Source: Ammoniphilus sp. YIM 78166
GTDB lineage: Bacteria > Bacillota > Bacilli > Aneurinibacillales > RAOX-1
Assembly: GCF_004522215.1 (NCBI RefSeq)
Contig: NZ_SDLR01000006.1
Location: forward strand, 62,001-126,000
Length of the DNA stretch: 64,000 nucleotides
Reading direction: 5' to 3'
Both the position numbers and the translations under genes were made by a program. The notes beneath the pieces are model-generated. The model was not told where the DNA came from and ran no database searches. It saw only the letters and a list, made by a program, of their open reading frames with translations. Numbering within the stretch: position 1 is the stretch's first letter; each line of letters opens with the position of its first letter. Below are positions 35,683-45,321 of this stretch, one piece after another.

Positions 35683-37230
35683 TTAGAGTAATCTCGTCAC
35701 CACTTTTTGAGTTCCGGATACCTCCAACCCATTCTTGTAGAGTTTAATTTCATAGACCTCAAGAGGTTCTGCTCCATCAATAACGAAGCTAAACTCTCCA
35801 TCCCCACCAATCATGTATTGACCAGGGGCGCCTAGTGGTTGACCTTGATGGAAGATTCTCACTTCATCCGCTTTACCCGCCTCAACAGTTCCCTTTAAAA
35901 TATTCGTGAGGACAAAAGTCGGCGCCTCCTTCCAGGTGTCAATAGGGGGCTGACCACCTGAACTACTATCACTGCCACTTGAGCTTTGATCTTCCTCGTA
36001 ATAGACGAGCATGATGCCGTTGCCTAATTCCACTTGGTTAGGTTTTTTTGCAAAGCTAACTCCATTCGCTAGTATCGTTGCTTTTTCGATGGTCCCCATT
36101 CCGTCTATCTTTACTTTGGAATGAAGGATCAACTTTTTTACCTTCGAGCCATTCGGTATATTAACCGTAATTCCTTCAGCATAAATCTCTACTGTGTCAT
36201 ATTCCCCTCTAAGCATAAGGGTAGAACCCTTTGGAACGGAGTCTGACACAACAACCGTGTCAAATCCTTTTCCCTTTAATTCATGTTCTTGCAGGTCACT
36301 CGGAGAATTCAGATAGACACGATTGATTTGACTGGAGCCGGATGCTGCCAAGCGAACCTTTCCTTTCTCCTTATTCACTTCAACTTCACCTAGCTCCGTA
36401 TCGACAAGATGAATACTCTGTGGTCCGCCTCCGCGAACGATGGTCTTTCCATTTACCTTGATATTCCGCAGGGTAACTTTACCTTCTCCCACGTTTTTCG
36501 TAATCGTAAGATTTCCCTGTACGACGAGATTTTGGATGGTGATGTCCGCGGCGTCTAGTACAAGATTTCCTTCGATAACTTCACTTCCCTCTTTCGGTCC
36601 ATAGATTCCTGCTTTATCATAGGAAAGGGTTTTAACCACGCTCAGTTTATCAATCACCAAGTCCAGGATCTGAATTAATTCAGCTCGTGTCAAGGATTGA
36701 TAAGGCAAAAAGGTTCCAGCGGAGAAGCCTTTCATCACACCCTTCGATACAACGGCTCCAATGGCTCCACGACTCCAATCAGGCAAGACATCACTAAATT
36801 GATTGGCTGCTTGGGGTTCCTCCGGCAAACCCATCAATCTGCCGATGATCACCGCTGCTTCCTGTCGGCTTACCGGAGTCGTTGGCTTAAACGTGCCATC
36901 CCTATAACCGGAAATATAGCCGGCCGCCCTTGCCTTCATGACCTCTTGGGCGTACCATGCCTCTGCTGGAACATCTTGAAAAGGAACAACTGAGGTCTCA
37001 GTAAATTGGAAGGCTTGATTCACCATGGTGACAAATTCTGCTCGTGTAATCGGTTGGTTCGGTTTGAACATGCCATCAGGGTAACCTTTCACCCAGCCTT
37101 TCTCAAGGCCCTGCTTAATCTGCCCCTCCGCCCAATGACTCGTAATATCAGAGGGTATCTGGGCAAAAGCCCCAGAAGATACTAGAGCCATCGACAAAGT
37201 AAACAGAATAACTTTTCCTTTTTTCCTCAA
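35683..37230 (-). CDS. SLH-domain surface protein with beta-helix-like domain (515 aa)
   Basis: Signal peptide (1-23), three SLH modules (about 27-190; SHWAEGQIKQGLEKGW, GYPDGMFKPNQPITRAEF) and the same beta-rung domain as the 594-, 1146- and 1585-aa proteins (about 205-410), then a Ser/Gly hinge and an 85-residue C-terminal beta domain. It starts at TTG with GGAGG nine bases upstream. It is 39 bases upstream of the caspase-like gene, so an operon SLH protein / peptidase-like / lipoprotein is likely. Confidence 0.85.
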   Translation of the reverse strand: MRKKGKVILFTLSMALVSSGAFAQIPSDITSHWAEGQIKQGLEKGWVKGYPDGMFKPNQPITRAEFVTMVNQAFQFTETSVVPFQDVPAEAWYAQEVMKARAAGYISGYRDGTFKPTTPVSRQEAAVIIGRLMGLPEEPQAANQFSDVLPDWSRGAIGAVVSKGVMKGFSAGTFLPYQSLTRAELIQILDLVIDKLSVVKTLSYDKAGIYGPKEGSEVIEGNLVLDAADITIQNLVVQGNLTITKNVGEGKVTLRNIKVNGKTIVRGGGPQSIHLVDTELGEVEVNKEKGKVRLAASGSSQINRVYLNSPSDLQEHELKGKGFDTVVVSDSVPKGSTLMLRGEYDTVEIYAEGITVNIPNGSKVKKLILHSKVKIDGMGTIEKATILANGVSFAKKPNQVELGNGIMLVYYEEDQSSSGSDSSSGGQPPIDTWKEAPTFVLTNILKGTVEAGKADEVRIFHQGQPLGAPGQYMIGGDGEFSFVIDGAEPLEVYEIKLYKNGLEVSGTQKVVTRLL

Positions 37231-37573
37231 GCTTGTTTCCCTCCATTCTTTGGAATTATTTCTTGTTAGTATCGTTCATTTTATGTAACAAAAGACCTCC
37301 TTTCGTTTTTCATAACGAACTAATTACCATTATATACCTGTAACAAAACCAGATAAAGCATCTTTTCAGAATTTTTTTCCGACAAATGCTCAATCTAATA
37401 CTTATAACTCTGTTGAGTCAACGGTTCTGCGAGGATGCTCCATCTGACTACATGTCGAGTGATGAGCATATATCCCACCCACTCTCCCCATAACGAAAAA
37501 GCGGGATTAACGTGCACCCGCTTATTTCAACACCTCTACTTATGAATCACAATGCTTCCACCAGAAAGATCAA
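37231..37573. other. Intergenic region upstream of the 515-aa SLH gene
   Basis: 343 bases: AT-rich leader (37231-37400) with CCGACAAAT near 37379, and a terminator for the broken subtilase at 37499-37523 (AAGCGGG / CCCGCTT, then TTTTTCG on the minus strand). Nothing else seen. Confidence 0.5.
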
Positions 37574-38366
37574 TCATAGTTGGTATAATAATACTAATCT
37601 ACTAAATATTCTATTCCAGATAAAGAACCGCAACAAAGCCAGGTGATTCTCATGATAGGAATTCACAGCATTACCATAGTAATCTTTAAACCGAAAGTAA
37701 ATCCGTCCCGCCTGTACCGTCAAGACCGGATCCATACGAAGGTTATCGGTATTGATCTTCACTTCTAAATTCCCTGGTTGCGGATAATCAACGACAAACC
37801 AATTTTCAGAATAGGGTTTAGGAAACTCTCCTTTAGCCTGTATATATTCCTTTGCTTGGATTAAGCTGGATTTCTCTTTCTTGTTATTCGCATCCAGTCC
37901 GGACCGAATCCGAAAGGAAACAGACAATCGGAATAATTCCTTTTCTCCCTCTAACGAGTGTATTCGTACGTACACCTTTCCCTTTCCAATCTTCGAAAGC
38001 AGTTGCCCTTCGCTTCCTGAAGCCGTTTCCCATCTTGATCATATAGCTGTATACCTATTTTTTGTCTGGACTATGAAACTCAAGCTCTCCATCATAAGGG
38101 ACATCCAGTACATACCAATTTCCTAAATTATCTTGAAGGCACCCTTGGATTTCAGTGGTAATAAATCGAGGTGCAGCCTTCTTTGCATTCACTAATCCGA
38201 AACCTGTTTCAGGATCCCACCCTTTGCTCCCCAAATCCTTAGCCGTGGCTTTAATCAGGAACCTTACTTGAAAGGGCTGAAGAGAGGGATTTGCTTTGAG
38301 AATCATGGCTGCTATACCGGCTACCTGCGGCGCAGCAAATGAGGTACCCGTTTGTTTCCCTGATTT
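37574..38366 (-). pseudogene. C-terminal remnant of a second subtilase
   Basis: Only the end of a subtilisin-family protease remains. The serine motif GTSFAAPQVAGIAAMILK (about 38294-38346) and the following WDPETGFGLVNAKKA are intact, but the reading frame begins abruptly at 38366 beside a 15-base palindrome, and the Asp and His parts are absent. At about 38060 a run of six A precedes a stop after SPDKK; one added base would continue as IGIQLYDQDGKRLQEA. Another shift near 37985 is needed to join KGKVYVRIHSLEGEKELF. So the gene is truncated and has at least two frameshifts. A normal terminator (37499-37523) still follows it. Confidence 0.85.
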
Positions 38367-38372
38367 TCAGGG
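38358..38372. repeat. Palindrome at the truncation point of the subtilase
   Basis: CCCTGA-TTT-TCAGGG, a perfect 6-base inverted repeat exactly where protease homology stops. It could be the end of a lost insertion sequence. Confidence 0.4.
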
Positions 38373-38692
38373 CTATTGACAAACTTTGGGACGCAAGATC
38401 GAAACGGAAAGTTCATACCGCTCCCCCCTAACATAGCATTCTTCCTATTATCACGGTGCAAATAGTATTATGGTTACTTTTATTGTAATGGGTTTTCTAT
38501 GTAATGAGAGATATTTTATTCCAATTCATTTGAAATTTTTACATTATATGTAGTTCTTATAAACCACAAATTTTATATTTAGGTACCTGCCGACATGAGC
38601 TGGGAATTACCACCCTCTTACGCCATCTCTCATGAGACTTCGCCTTCTCCAAGAGCTATCTCATGGACGAGCCTTTACAAATATCGCCCCTG

Positions 38693-38736
38693 TCCAAAAA
38701 AAGAACAACGCCGATTAGAGCGGGCGCTGTTCTTTT
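38693..38736 (-). terminator. Terminator of the TRAP/opine dehydrogenase operon
   Basis: AAAAGAACA-A-CGCC / GGCG-C-TGTTCTTTT stem and a run of T on the minus strand, about 115 bases behind the stop at 38853. Confidence 0.8.
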
Positions 38737-38818
38737 GAAAATAAGATAATATATTCAAATGAAATAACGTTCGGTTCGCCCACACAATGGAGTGAAACTC
38801 CTCCCCCTGCTTCTTCAA

Positions 38819-38849
38819 TTCGACAAAAACCGGGGAGTGACAGGCACTC
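38819..38849. repeat. 31-base intergenic repeat, copy 4
   Basis: TTCGACAA-AAAC-CGGGGAGTGACAGGCACTC, three bases behind the stop codon at 38853. Confidence 0.9.
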
Positions 38850-38852
38850 TGT

Positions 38853-39914
38853 TTACCCCAAATACCTTTTAATATCCGACGGCGTCATTCCTTCCAAGCC
38901 CAGCTCCTTCAGACCGGCACCTGTACTTCGTAAATCTTTCTTGACTGCCATGGCGGCTAAGTCAATCAGTAAATCCGTACACGGTGTCTCGACTTGAAGA
39001 GCCTTGCCTAATGCCGACATGGGAATCAAGCCATAAGGAATATCTTCATAGATATAGCGATAGTTTAAGGTGGTTGGCGCTTTTCCCGTTTTATAGGCCG
39101 GGTTATTCTGGAATCCTTCATAAAGCGTGTCGGCTTTTACCTGATAAAACCTGCGAAGAAGGTCCAGGGAGGAATCCAGCTCGATATCAAGGGCCTTCCC
39201 CAGATTGATTCGTTCTTGATCCAGTTGTTCGATGACGTGAACAACCGAGGGAGAGGCTCCCTCTGGATAGAAATAGAAGTCTCCCGGGGACTCCACCCTC
39301 CCCGCATTCATCAATAAAATGGGAACGTGAAAAACAGGGTTCACATTATTTAAGGTCGTTCGAATGACACTCGCAGCTGGAATGAGCTGAGGGTACACTC
39401 CACCCAACGTTTGCATGACCCGAGCCGACTCCTGGGATGGCAGCGCAGCAAACTCTAGGCCCTCTTTGATCTTTCGGATGTTGACATGACCTGGAGCCAC
39501 CGCTCGGCAGGTATAAATTAGTGACTCGGTTTCCGCCACGACCACATCTTTGTCCATCCCCATATCCTTAAAAGTGCTGACAAACTCCATCGCTCCCCAG
39601 TAGCCTGGGAAGATGAGGATCACCTGTCCATCAACAAGGTAGGGAGCAATGGACTGAGCGACTGGCTTATGAGCCGTTGCCGTGGTCGTGACCATAATGG
39701 CATCCGCACCTTGAATCGTCTCGGCTAGGTCATTGGTAGCCCGAACCTCAGCAAACCCTTCCAATACTCCTTCAACTCGGATTCCCCCCGCCTCATTAAT
39801 GGCGTCTGTAAGGGGAACTTGAATATCATACAAACTGACTTCATGACCAAGAAAGGTCATATGCGCCGCCATGGACTGACCGCCGTTTCCTGCTCCGATA
39901 ATGGCAAATTTCAT
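38853..39914 (-). CDS. Opine (octopine/nopaline) dehydrogenase family protein
   Basis: 353 residues. An N-terminal Rossmann fold with GAGNGGQSMAAH (residues 7-18) binds NAD(P); the C-terminal helical domain contains the family's NNVNPVFHVPILLMNAGR (about 187-204), where the histidine is the usual catalytic residue. Members reductively join an amino acid to a 2-oxo acid or split such N-carboxyalkyl amino acids. It is the last gene of an operon with a TRAP transporter, GntR regulator and an argininosuccinate-lyase-like enzyme, so a role in catabolism of an imported N-substituted amino acid is more likely than synthesis. The substrate cannot be read from sequence. Confidence 0.85.
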   Translation of the reverse strand: MKFAIIGAGNGGQSMAAHMTFLGHEVSLYDIQVPLTDAINEAGGIRVEGVLEGFAEVRATNDLAETIQGADAIMVTTTATAHKPVAQSIAPYLVDGQVILIFPGYWGAMEFVSTFKDMGMDKDVVVAETESLIYTCRAVAPGHVNIRKIKEGLEFAALPSQESARVMQTLGGVYPQLIPAASVIRTTLNNVNPVFHVPILLMNAGRVESPGDFYFYPEGASPSVVHVIEQLDQERINLGKALDIELDSSLDLLRRFYQVKADTLYEGFQNNPAYKTGKAPTTLNYRYIYEDIPYGLIPMSALGKALQVETPCTDLLIDLAAMAVKKDLRSTGAGLKELGLEGMTPSDIKRYLG

Positions 39915-39916
39915 CT

Positions 39917-41899
39917 TTATACTCCTCCTTGAGTCGCTTTTTCTACGTGTGAATGGTCCATCATGGGTGTTTCCCCTGTTTTCACCTTAAAAAGAAATAC
40001 CCGTAAAGCAAGCGCCAGAAGCAACAAGCCTACCCCTACGTAATCGGTTAGCGATCCTGGCTTGATCAGCATCAAAGAAGACAAGCCGAGAAGCAATCGC
40101 AAAATGACATTCGCTCTCCCTCCAAAAAACCATCCCTGGATGGCGCAGGCTAAAGAATACGTACCGATGAGCGCCGTGCTGGCAGTCAAGATGATCTTGA
40201 ATAGACTTCCTTCCCATAAGAGGCTAGGCCCATAAACGAACATAAACGGAACAATAAAAGCGACAATCCCTAACTTTACAGAAGTAAAGGCGACTTCCAT
40301 TGGTTTGGCTCTGGCAATTCCCGCTCCCGCAAAGGCAGCCAAAGCTACGGGAGGAGTAATGGCGGACAAGCAGGCAAAATAGAGAACAAACATGTGCGCC
40401 GCCATGGGGGAAACCCCCATCTGTACAAGGGCTGGGGCAACCACCGCTGCGGTAATCAAATAGGCAGCCGTCGTGGGAAGTCCCATTCCTAGAATAATGC
40501 TAGCCATCATCGTCAAGACCAAAGCGATCGGCAAGGAATCTCCGGCTAAGGCGATGACCACACTGGCGAATTTCAATCCAGAGCCTGTAAGGTTCAATAC
40601 CCCGATAATAATTCCCGCCGTGGCACAGGCAGCAATCATTCCCAGGGCGGATTCCGCCCCCTTGGACAAACTCTGGAGAATCGCTCTCCAGCCCATACGC
40701 GATTCCTTTCGGAACGCAGAGACTATTAGCGTCGCGGCAATGGCCCAGATGGCAGCCTTAATCGGGCTCGCATTCATGACGGCCAAGACATAGATCAAGA
40801 CGAGCAAGGGGATCATCAAGTGCCCCCTTCTCTTCAATACCTCCATCGGCCGGGGCAGACTGGATTTCGGAAGACCCTTCAGACCCAATCGGGCTGCTTC
40901 GAGGTCAATCATGATAAAAACCGTTGCAAAGTAAAGCAAAGCGGGGATAATCGAAGCCTTAACGATCTCCATATAGGGTACACCGATCAGCTGGGCCATA
41001 ATGAAAGCCGCGGAGCCTAGGATCGGAGGCATGATTTGTCCCCCTGTTGACGCTACGGACTCAACCGCACCGGAGAATCTCGGGGAGTAGCCGATCTTTT
41101 TCATCAGCGGAATAGTAAAAGCCCCAGTGGAAACGACATTGGCCGTAGAATTGCCCGATACCGTCCCGAATAAAGAACTGGCGACGACGGCCGTCTTCGC
41201 GGGACCCCCTCTTGCGCTACCCGTAGCTCCCAAGGAGAAGTCAATAAAAAACTTTCCTGCACCTGAAGCATTCAAAAAAGCACTAAAGAGGATAAATAAG
41301 AAAACAAAACTCGCCGAAGCTCCCAAGGGAACGCTGAAAATGGCATCCATCCCCGTCATATAGCTAATCAGGCGTTCCCAGCTGTACCCCCTGTGCCCGA
41401 GGCCTCCTGGTAAGTAATTTCCGTATTTGGCATAGAGGAGAAAGATAATGGCCAGGATCGGCAGAATCTTGCCCGATGTCCTTCTTGTGGTTTCCAAAAC
41501 GAGCAGGATCAAGATCACGCCGACGATCAAATCCGGACCCGTGGGAGAAATCCCTACTCGATAAATCAACTCTTCCATTTGGGTGATGATATAGATTCCA
41601 GACACGAGCATCAAACAGGCGAAAATATAATCTAGCGTTTTGATCGAAGCGTTCTTCTCCTGTTTTCCCCCAGGATATAGAAATAGAATCAAAATGGTAG
41701 CCAACCCCAGGTGGACCGTATAAAGGATCCAAGGGGTGACAGGGAAAAAGCCCAATACGTAAATATGATAGAGAGACATGGCAACCGCGAGCGCGGTTAC
41801 CATCCTCCTTGGAAATCCGGTGAGACTGCGAGCCGTACTTCCTTCATCGTTGACTTCACTGTATTGCGTGTAGTCCTCTGCCTCTTTCGTCTTTGCCAT
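39917..41899 (-). CDS. TRAP transporter fused 4TM/12TM permease
   Basis: 660 residues and about 17 membrane segments. The N-terminal four-helix part (about 28-160) corresponds to DctQ and the remainder to DctM, the fused form used with TAXI binding proteins. Visible DctM stretches are PPILGSAAFIMAQLIG near 288, GMGLPTTAAYLITAAVVAPAL near 470 and ACLSAITPPVALAAFAGA near 510. It imports organic acids or amino acid derivatives using the sodium gradient. Two bases separate it from the opine dehydrogenase and 25 from the TAXI gene. Confidence 0.92.
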   Translation of the reverse strand: MAKTKEAEDYTQYSEVNDEGSTARSLTGFPRRMVTALAVAMSLYHIYVLGFFPVTPWILYTVHLGLATILILFLYPGGKQEKNASIKTLDYIFACLMLVSGIYIITQMEELIYRVGISPTGPDLIVGVILILLVLETTRRTSGKILPILAIIFLLYAKYGNYLPGGLGHRGYSWERLISYMTGMDAIFSVPLGASASFVFLFILFSAFLNASGAGKFFIDFSLGATGSARGGPAKTAVVASSLFGTVSGNSTANVVSTGAFTIPLMKKIGYSPRFSGAVESVASTGGQIMPPILGSAAFIMAQLIGVPYMEIVKASIIPALLYFATVFIMIDLEAARLGLKGLPKSSLPRPMEVLKRRGHLMIPLLVLIYVLAVMNASPIKAAIWAIAATLIVSAFRKESRMGWRAILQSLSKGAESALGMIAACATAGIIIGVLNLTGSGLKFASVVIALAGDSLPIALVLTMMASIILGMGLPTTAAYLITAAVVAPALVQMGVSPMAAHMFVLYFACLSAITPPVALAAFAGAGIARAKPMEVAFTSVKLGIVAFIVPFMFVYGPSLLWEGSLFKIILTASTALIGTYSLACAIQGWFFGGRANVILRLLLGLSSLMLIKPGSLTDYVGVGLLLLALALRVFLFKVKTGETPMMDHSHVEKATQGGV

Positions 41900-41924
41900 G
41901 CGGTCTCCCCCTTTCCGGTTTCCG

Positions 41925-42977
41925 TTACTTCATCTCTGGCGGAAGCAAGTTATCAGGAATCTCGATGCCCTGCTCCTTGTAATAACGGACAGCACCAGGA
42001 TGCAAGGGGATACTGCTCTTTGTCACATTTTCTACAACCGTCTGCTTGGCGCTTGGATCCACTGCGAGTAAATCCTGCTGCTTTTCAAAAGTCCTTTTCA
42101 CTAATTCGTATACAAAATCTTCAGGTAATTCACTCGAGCCAATGGCGTAGTTCCAAAACTCTACCACTTTGGTGTCCTCTGTCTGGTGCTTATAGGTCCC
42201 CTTCGGAATCACGCCAGCCGACCAGTATGGAAACTTCTCCGTAATCTTTTGAAGCTCTTCATCCGTTAACCCGATATGATTCACTTCATGGGTCGTCTCT
42301 AAATCCATCATAAACGGACCCGGAACTCCCGTAACGGCAAAGCCTGCATCCACGGTGCCATCTCTTAGGTTCCCCACTGCCGTATTGGTAGGCAATCCGC
42401 TGATTTTAGAAGGCTCGATGCCCAAGATATCTAGCACTTCCCTCCCTGCTTTATCGCTGGTACTGCCTGGTGCCCCGACACTGACATGCTTGGTGGTAAA
42501 ATCGTGAATCGTCTCAATGGGACCGTCCTTTAAGCTGTACGCATGAAGAACACTGGAGTACATGGGGAACAGTCCGCGAATTTTATCGTACTTCTTGTCA
42601 GCCCAGCCTACTCCGTTGTAAGCTTCTCCGGCTAACCAAGTAGTTGCAAATCCAAGCTCCATTTGCCCATCTTGAATTAACTGTATATTGGTGTTCGGTC
42701 CCCCCGTAACCTCTACCGAGATATCCGTGTTGGGTACACTTTCATTCATGATCTTGGCCCAGCCGCCGCCCCAGACATAATAGGTACCGCCCTGACTGGA
42801 TGTACCCAGTAAGAGCCGCTGCATGTCCCAACTTCCCGCAGACTTTTGTTCTGCGGGAGCTTCAGGAGTGCTCGGAGCTTGGGACTGAGGCGTACTCGAT
42901 TCACTCGAGCCGCACCCCGTCATGACGGCAACACACAAACCCAAACTCATTAATGCTCCTGTCCAATACTTTTTCAT
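41925..42977 (-). CDS. TAXI-family TRAP solute-binding lipoprotein
   Basis: 350 residues with a lipobox (VMTGC, Cys22), a Ser/Pro/Glu linker, then the TAXI fold: LLGTSSQGGTYYVWGGGWAKIMNE (starting near 56), VEVTGGPNTNIQLIQDG, and VSVGAPGSTSDKAGREVLD. TAXI proteins deliver substrates such as glutamate-like or dicarboxylic compounds to fused TRAP permeases. It is the extracytoplasmic half of the transporter encoded next. Confidence 0.92.
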   Translation of the reverse strand: MKKYWTGALMSLGLCVAVMTGCGSSESSTPQSQAPSTPEAPAEQKSAGSWDMQRLLLGTSSQGGTYYVWGGGWAKIMNESVPNTDISVEVTGGPNTNIQLIQDGQMELGFATTWLAGEAYNGVGWADKKYDKIRGLFPMYSSVLHAYSLKDGPIETIHDFTTKHVSVGAPGSTSDKAGREVLDILGIEPSKISGLPTNTAVGNLRDGTVDAGFAVTGVPGPFMMDLETTHEVNHIGLTDEELQKITEKFPYWSAGVIPKGTYKHQTEDTKVVEFWNYAIGSSELPEDFVYELVKRTFEKQQDLLAVDPSAKQTVVENVTKSSIPLHPGAVRYYKEQGIEIPDNLLPPEMK

Positions 42978-43015
42978 CCTTTTTGCCCCCTTAGGTTGAA
43001 TGATATAGTGGTTGT

Positions 43016-43738
43016 TTAGAGATCCTCAGAATAAAACAAGAGTCTGCAGCGGTCTCCTCGAAAAATACTTTTGTTCAAAATAATCGGGTTTCCTTGCGCG
43101 TCCATGCCCAGCTTGGTTAATTTCAAGGCCGGCTGTCCTTCCATCACCTCAAGCACTTGCGCCTCGTAAGCGGAAAGGAGTACGGGCTCAATAAACGTTT
43201 TGGTCTTGCTAATGTGCACGTTATATTTTTCAGCCAGGAGATCAAACACCCGTCCCTCAAAATTATGACTCAAAAAGTCAGGGTAAGGATCTATCCTCAA
43301 GTAGGATTTTTCCAAGACAGAGGGTTCAGTTTCTTCTTTAAAATAACGCAAGCGTAAAATCTCATAGACCTTTTCATTCGGCACGATGTGTAACGATGAA
43401 GCTATAGACGGCGAACAACGGATTTCCCTTAAGCTAAGAGGGACGTGCTTCGTTCCCCACTCTAGGGGAAAGCGAAAACTAATGAAGTTGCCCTCTACCT
43501 TGGGTGCAGCGACAAAGGTTCCTTTTCCCTGCTTGCGGTTGAGCAGTCCTTCCCGAACGAGGTCCAGAATAGCCTGCCGGACCGTCGATCGGCTAATTTT
43601 ATAGTCTGACGCAAGCTGTATCTCATTGGGAATCTGATCACCGGGACTCCATTCGCCACCTTCGATCTTTTCCTTGAGTATCTCTTTTAACTGGTAATAG
43701 AGCGGCAATCCATTTTCATCGTGGTTTAAATTCTTCAT
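43016..43738 (-). CDS. GntR/HutC family regulator with UTRA domain
   Basis: 240 residues: winged helix-turn-helix (about 8-75; IQLASDYKISRSTVRQAILDLVREGLLNRKQGKGTF split by the wing) and a C-terminal UTRA ligand-binding domain (about 95-235). It overlaps the upstream lyase gene by four bases (ATGA), so it belongs to the operon it probably controls. The three 20-base palindromic sites at 45322-45491 are the likely operators. The ligand is probably the imported substrate or its breakdown product. Confidence 0.9.
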   Translation of the reverse strand: MKNLNHDENGLPLYYQLKEILKEKIEGGEWSPGDQIPNEIQLASDYKISRSTVRQAILDLVREGLLNRKQGKGTFVAAPKVEGNFISFRFPLEWGTKHVPLSLREIRCSPSIASSLHIVPNEKVYEILRLRYFKEETEPSVLEKSYLRIDPYPDFLSHNFEGRVFDLLAEKYNVHISKTKTFIEPVLLSAYEAQVLEVMEGQPALKLTKLGMDAQGNPIILNKSIFRGDRCRLLFYSEDL

Positions 43739-45243
43739 CCTGTTTCCTCCCGAAGTACTTCTTTTATTTGAGCAACCTTCTGATCCAGCTCCTTCAGGGA
43801 ACGAGCCATGGCTGCGTTTCTCTCATTTAATCTCGTCTTATCCAATTCCATCCGCTCCTTTAACCTGTGAATTTGCCGTTCTACCTCGCTTGGGGAAGAA
43901 CCGCCGGCGATCTTGCGCGCCCGTACATTCAAGATCGGATCCAAAGCTAGTTTCACTCGATCTTCAAGAAGGTTCACTTCCTTGCCTAAAGTCTCGCGTG
44001 AAATTTTAGCAATGATGTCAGAACCAATCTGATCCGCACTTTGCTTTTGATTCAAGGTCTCCGTTACAACTCCCGCTACAATATGGTGAGCTTCGCGGAA
44101 CGATAGAGAAAGCTCCCTCACCAGCACGTTCGCCAATTCCGTCACGGTTGAGAAATTCGTCCTCGTTCTAGCCAGCATCTGCTCTTCATGAATGGTCACC
44201 GTCTGAAGCGTGGCAATCAGGAGCTTCAGAGCGGCTTCTACTTCATAAAGCGCTTCCCAGTAGAATTTGAGACTTTCTGTGCTGACATCCCGGGAATGCG
44301 TAAAAGGCGTATTCTTTAAACTACTTGATGCCGAAATGTAAGCGGCCTGAAGATGGGCGGCTTTTGCCTTCACATGTTCGAGCGTGATGGGATTTTTCTT
44401 CTGTGGCATAATGCTGCTGCAGGCAGCAACCGAATTGCCCACTTCGATGTAGGCGAACTCGTCGGTTGCCCACGTATATAAATCTTGACTGAGCCTACTT
44501 AAGTTTATCATGAGGATACTCAGACCGGATAAAATCTCGAGCACATAATCTCTAGAAGCCACCCCGTCTATTGAATTATACATAATGTTGTCAAACCCAA
44601 GAAACTCAGCTGTCCGATTTCTGTTAATGGCAAAGGTTGTCGAAGCCATGGCTCCTGATCCTAAAGGATTAAGATTTAACCGTTCATAGGCTTGGTCAAG
44701 CCGGCTGAAGTCCCGTTCCAACGCATGAAGGATGCCGGATAAATAATGGGAAAACGTAACGGGTTCGGCTGGCTGCATGTGAGTATAGCCTGGCATCACC
44801 GTATCCGTATGCTTTTCAGCCAAGTCGAGGAGGGTTCCGCGAAGCTCAAGGATGAGTTCATAGAGCTTATGTAAAGATTCTCGGCTTGCCATTCGGGTCA
44901 CGGTCGCATAGAGGTCATTTCGACTTCGGCCGGTATGCATCCGCCCCCCCGTTTCCATTCCAATCTGTTGAATGATATAGCTTTCAATATTAAAGTAAAG
45001 ATCTTCTAGATTCGGATCGATCTCGAGGATCCCCGGTCCAGCGGATTCCATCCTTTCGATCACTTCTGCAATTTGCTTAGCAGCCTCAGCCTCGATAACC
45101 CCCTGTTCCACCAGCATCACCAGATGCGCCTTACTGACCGCCAGCATATGATAATACGATCGATTCAAATCATTCTTAATGGCAGGCTCGAATAAAAATT
45201 GAATCATCTCCTGAGCCGGCTTTTCTTTCAATCGTTCTCTCAC
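43735..45243 (-). CDS. Argininosuccinate-lyase-family enzyme, copy 1
   Basis: About 502 residues of the fumarase/aspartase/ASL superfamily. Motifs: THTGRSRNDLYATVTRM region near residue 105, PGYTHMQPAEPV near 150, NPLGSGAMASTTF near 200 and the mobile loop signature SSIMPQKKNPITLEH near 280. The enzymes eliminate fumarate from N-substituted aspartates. There are no arginine genes around it and a second copy lies at 46639-48129, so it is unlikely to be the housekeeping ArgH. EDDS lyase, which cleaves aminopolycarboxylates, is another family member. Start: GTG at 45243, behind GGAGG, reading VRERLKE, parallel to copy 2; the frame also contains an upstream ATG at 45264. Confidence 0.85.
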   Translation of the reverse strand: MRERLKEKPAQEMIQFLFEPAIKNDLNRSYYHMLAVSKAHLVMLVEQGVIEAEAAKQIAEVIERMESAGPGILEIDPNLEDLYFNIESYIIQQIGMETGGRMHTGRSRNDLYATVTRMASRESLHKLYELILELRGTLLDLAEKHTDTVMPGYTHMQPAEPVTFSHYLSGILHALERDFSRLDQAYERLNLNPLGSGAMASTTFAINRNRTAEFLGFDNIMYNSIDGVASRDYVLEILSGLSILMINLSRLSQDLYTWATDEFAYIEVGNSVAACSSIMPQKKNPITLEHVKAKAAHLQAAYISASSSLKNTPFTHSRDVSTESLKFYWEALYEVEAALKLLIATLQTVTIHEEQMLARTRTNFSTVTELANVLVRELSLSFREAHHIVAGVVTETLNQKQSADQIGSDIIAKISRETLGKEVNLLEDRVKLALDPILNVRARKIAGGSSPSEVERQIHRLKERMELDKTRLNERNAAMARSLKELDQKVAQIKEVLREETG

Positions 45244-45321
45244 TTTATTTTCTCCTCCATCCATTATCGCTTGTTAGAATGTACGAACAAATTTACGTTC
45301 ACCCTTTCCTTGTGCATTTTA

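Larger units (their letters stand above)
38367..38852. other. Intergenic region after the broken subtilase
   Basis: 486 bases with no coding frame I can support. It holds an AT-rich stretch (38440-38580), a terminator (38693-38736) and repeat copy 4 (38819-38849). It may be debris of the event that truncated the protease. Confidence 0.5.

Noticed and set aside
43735..45243. Housekeeping argH
   Set aside because: No argG or other arginine gene is near, a paralogue lies 1.4 kb away, and the gene is fused by overlap to a GntR regulator and a TRAP operon.
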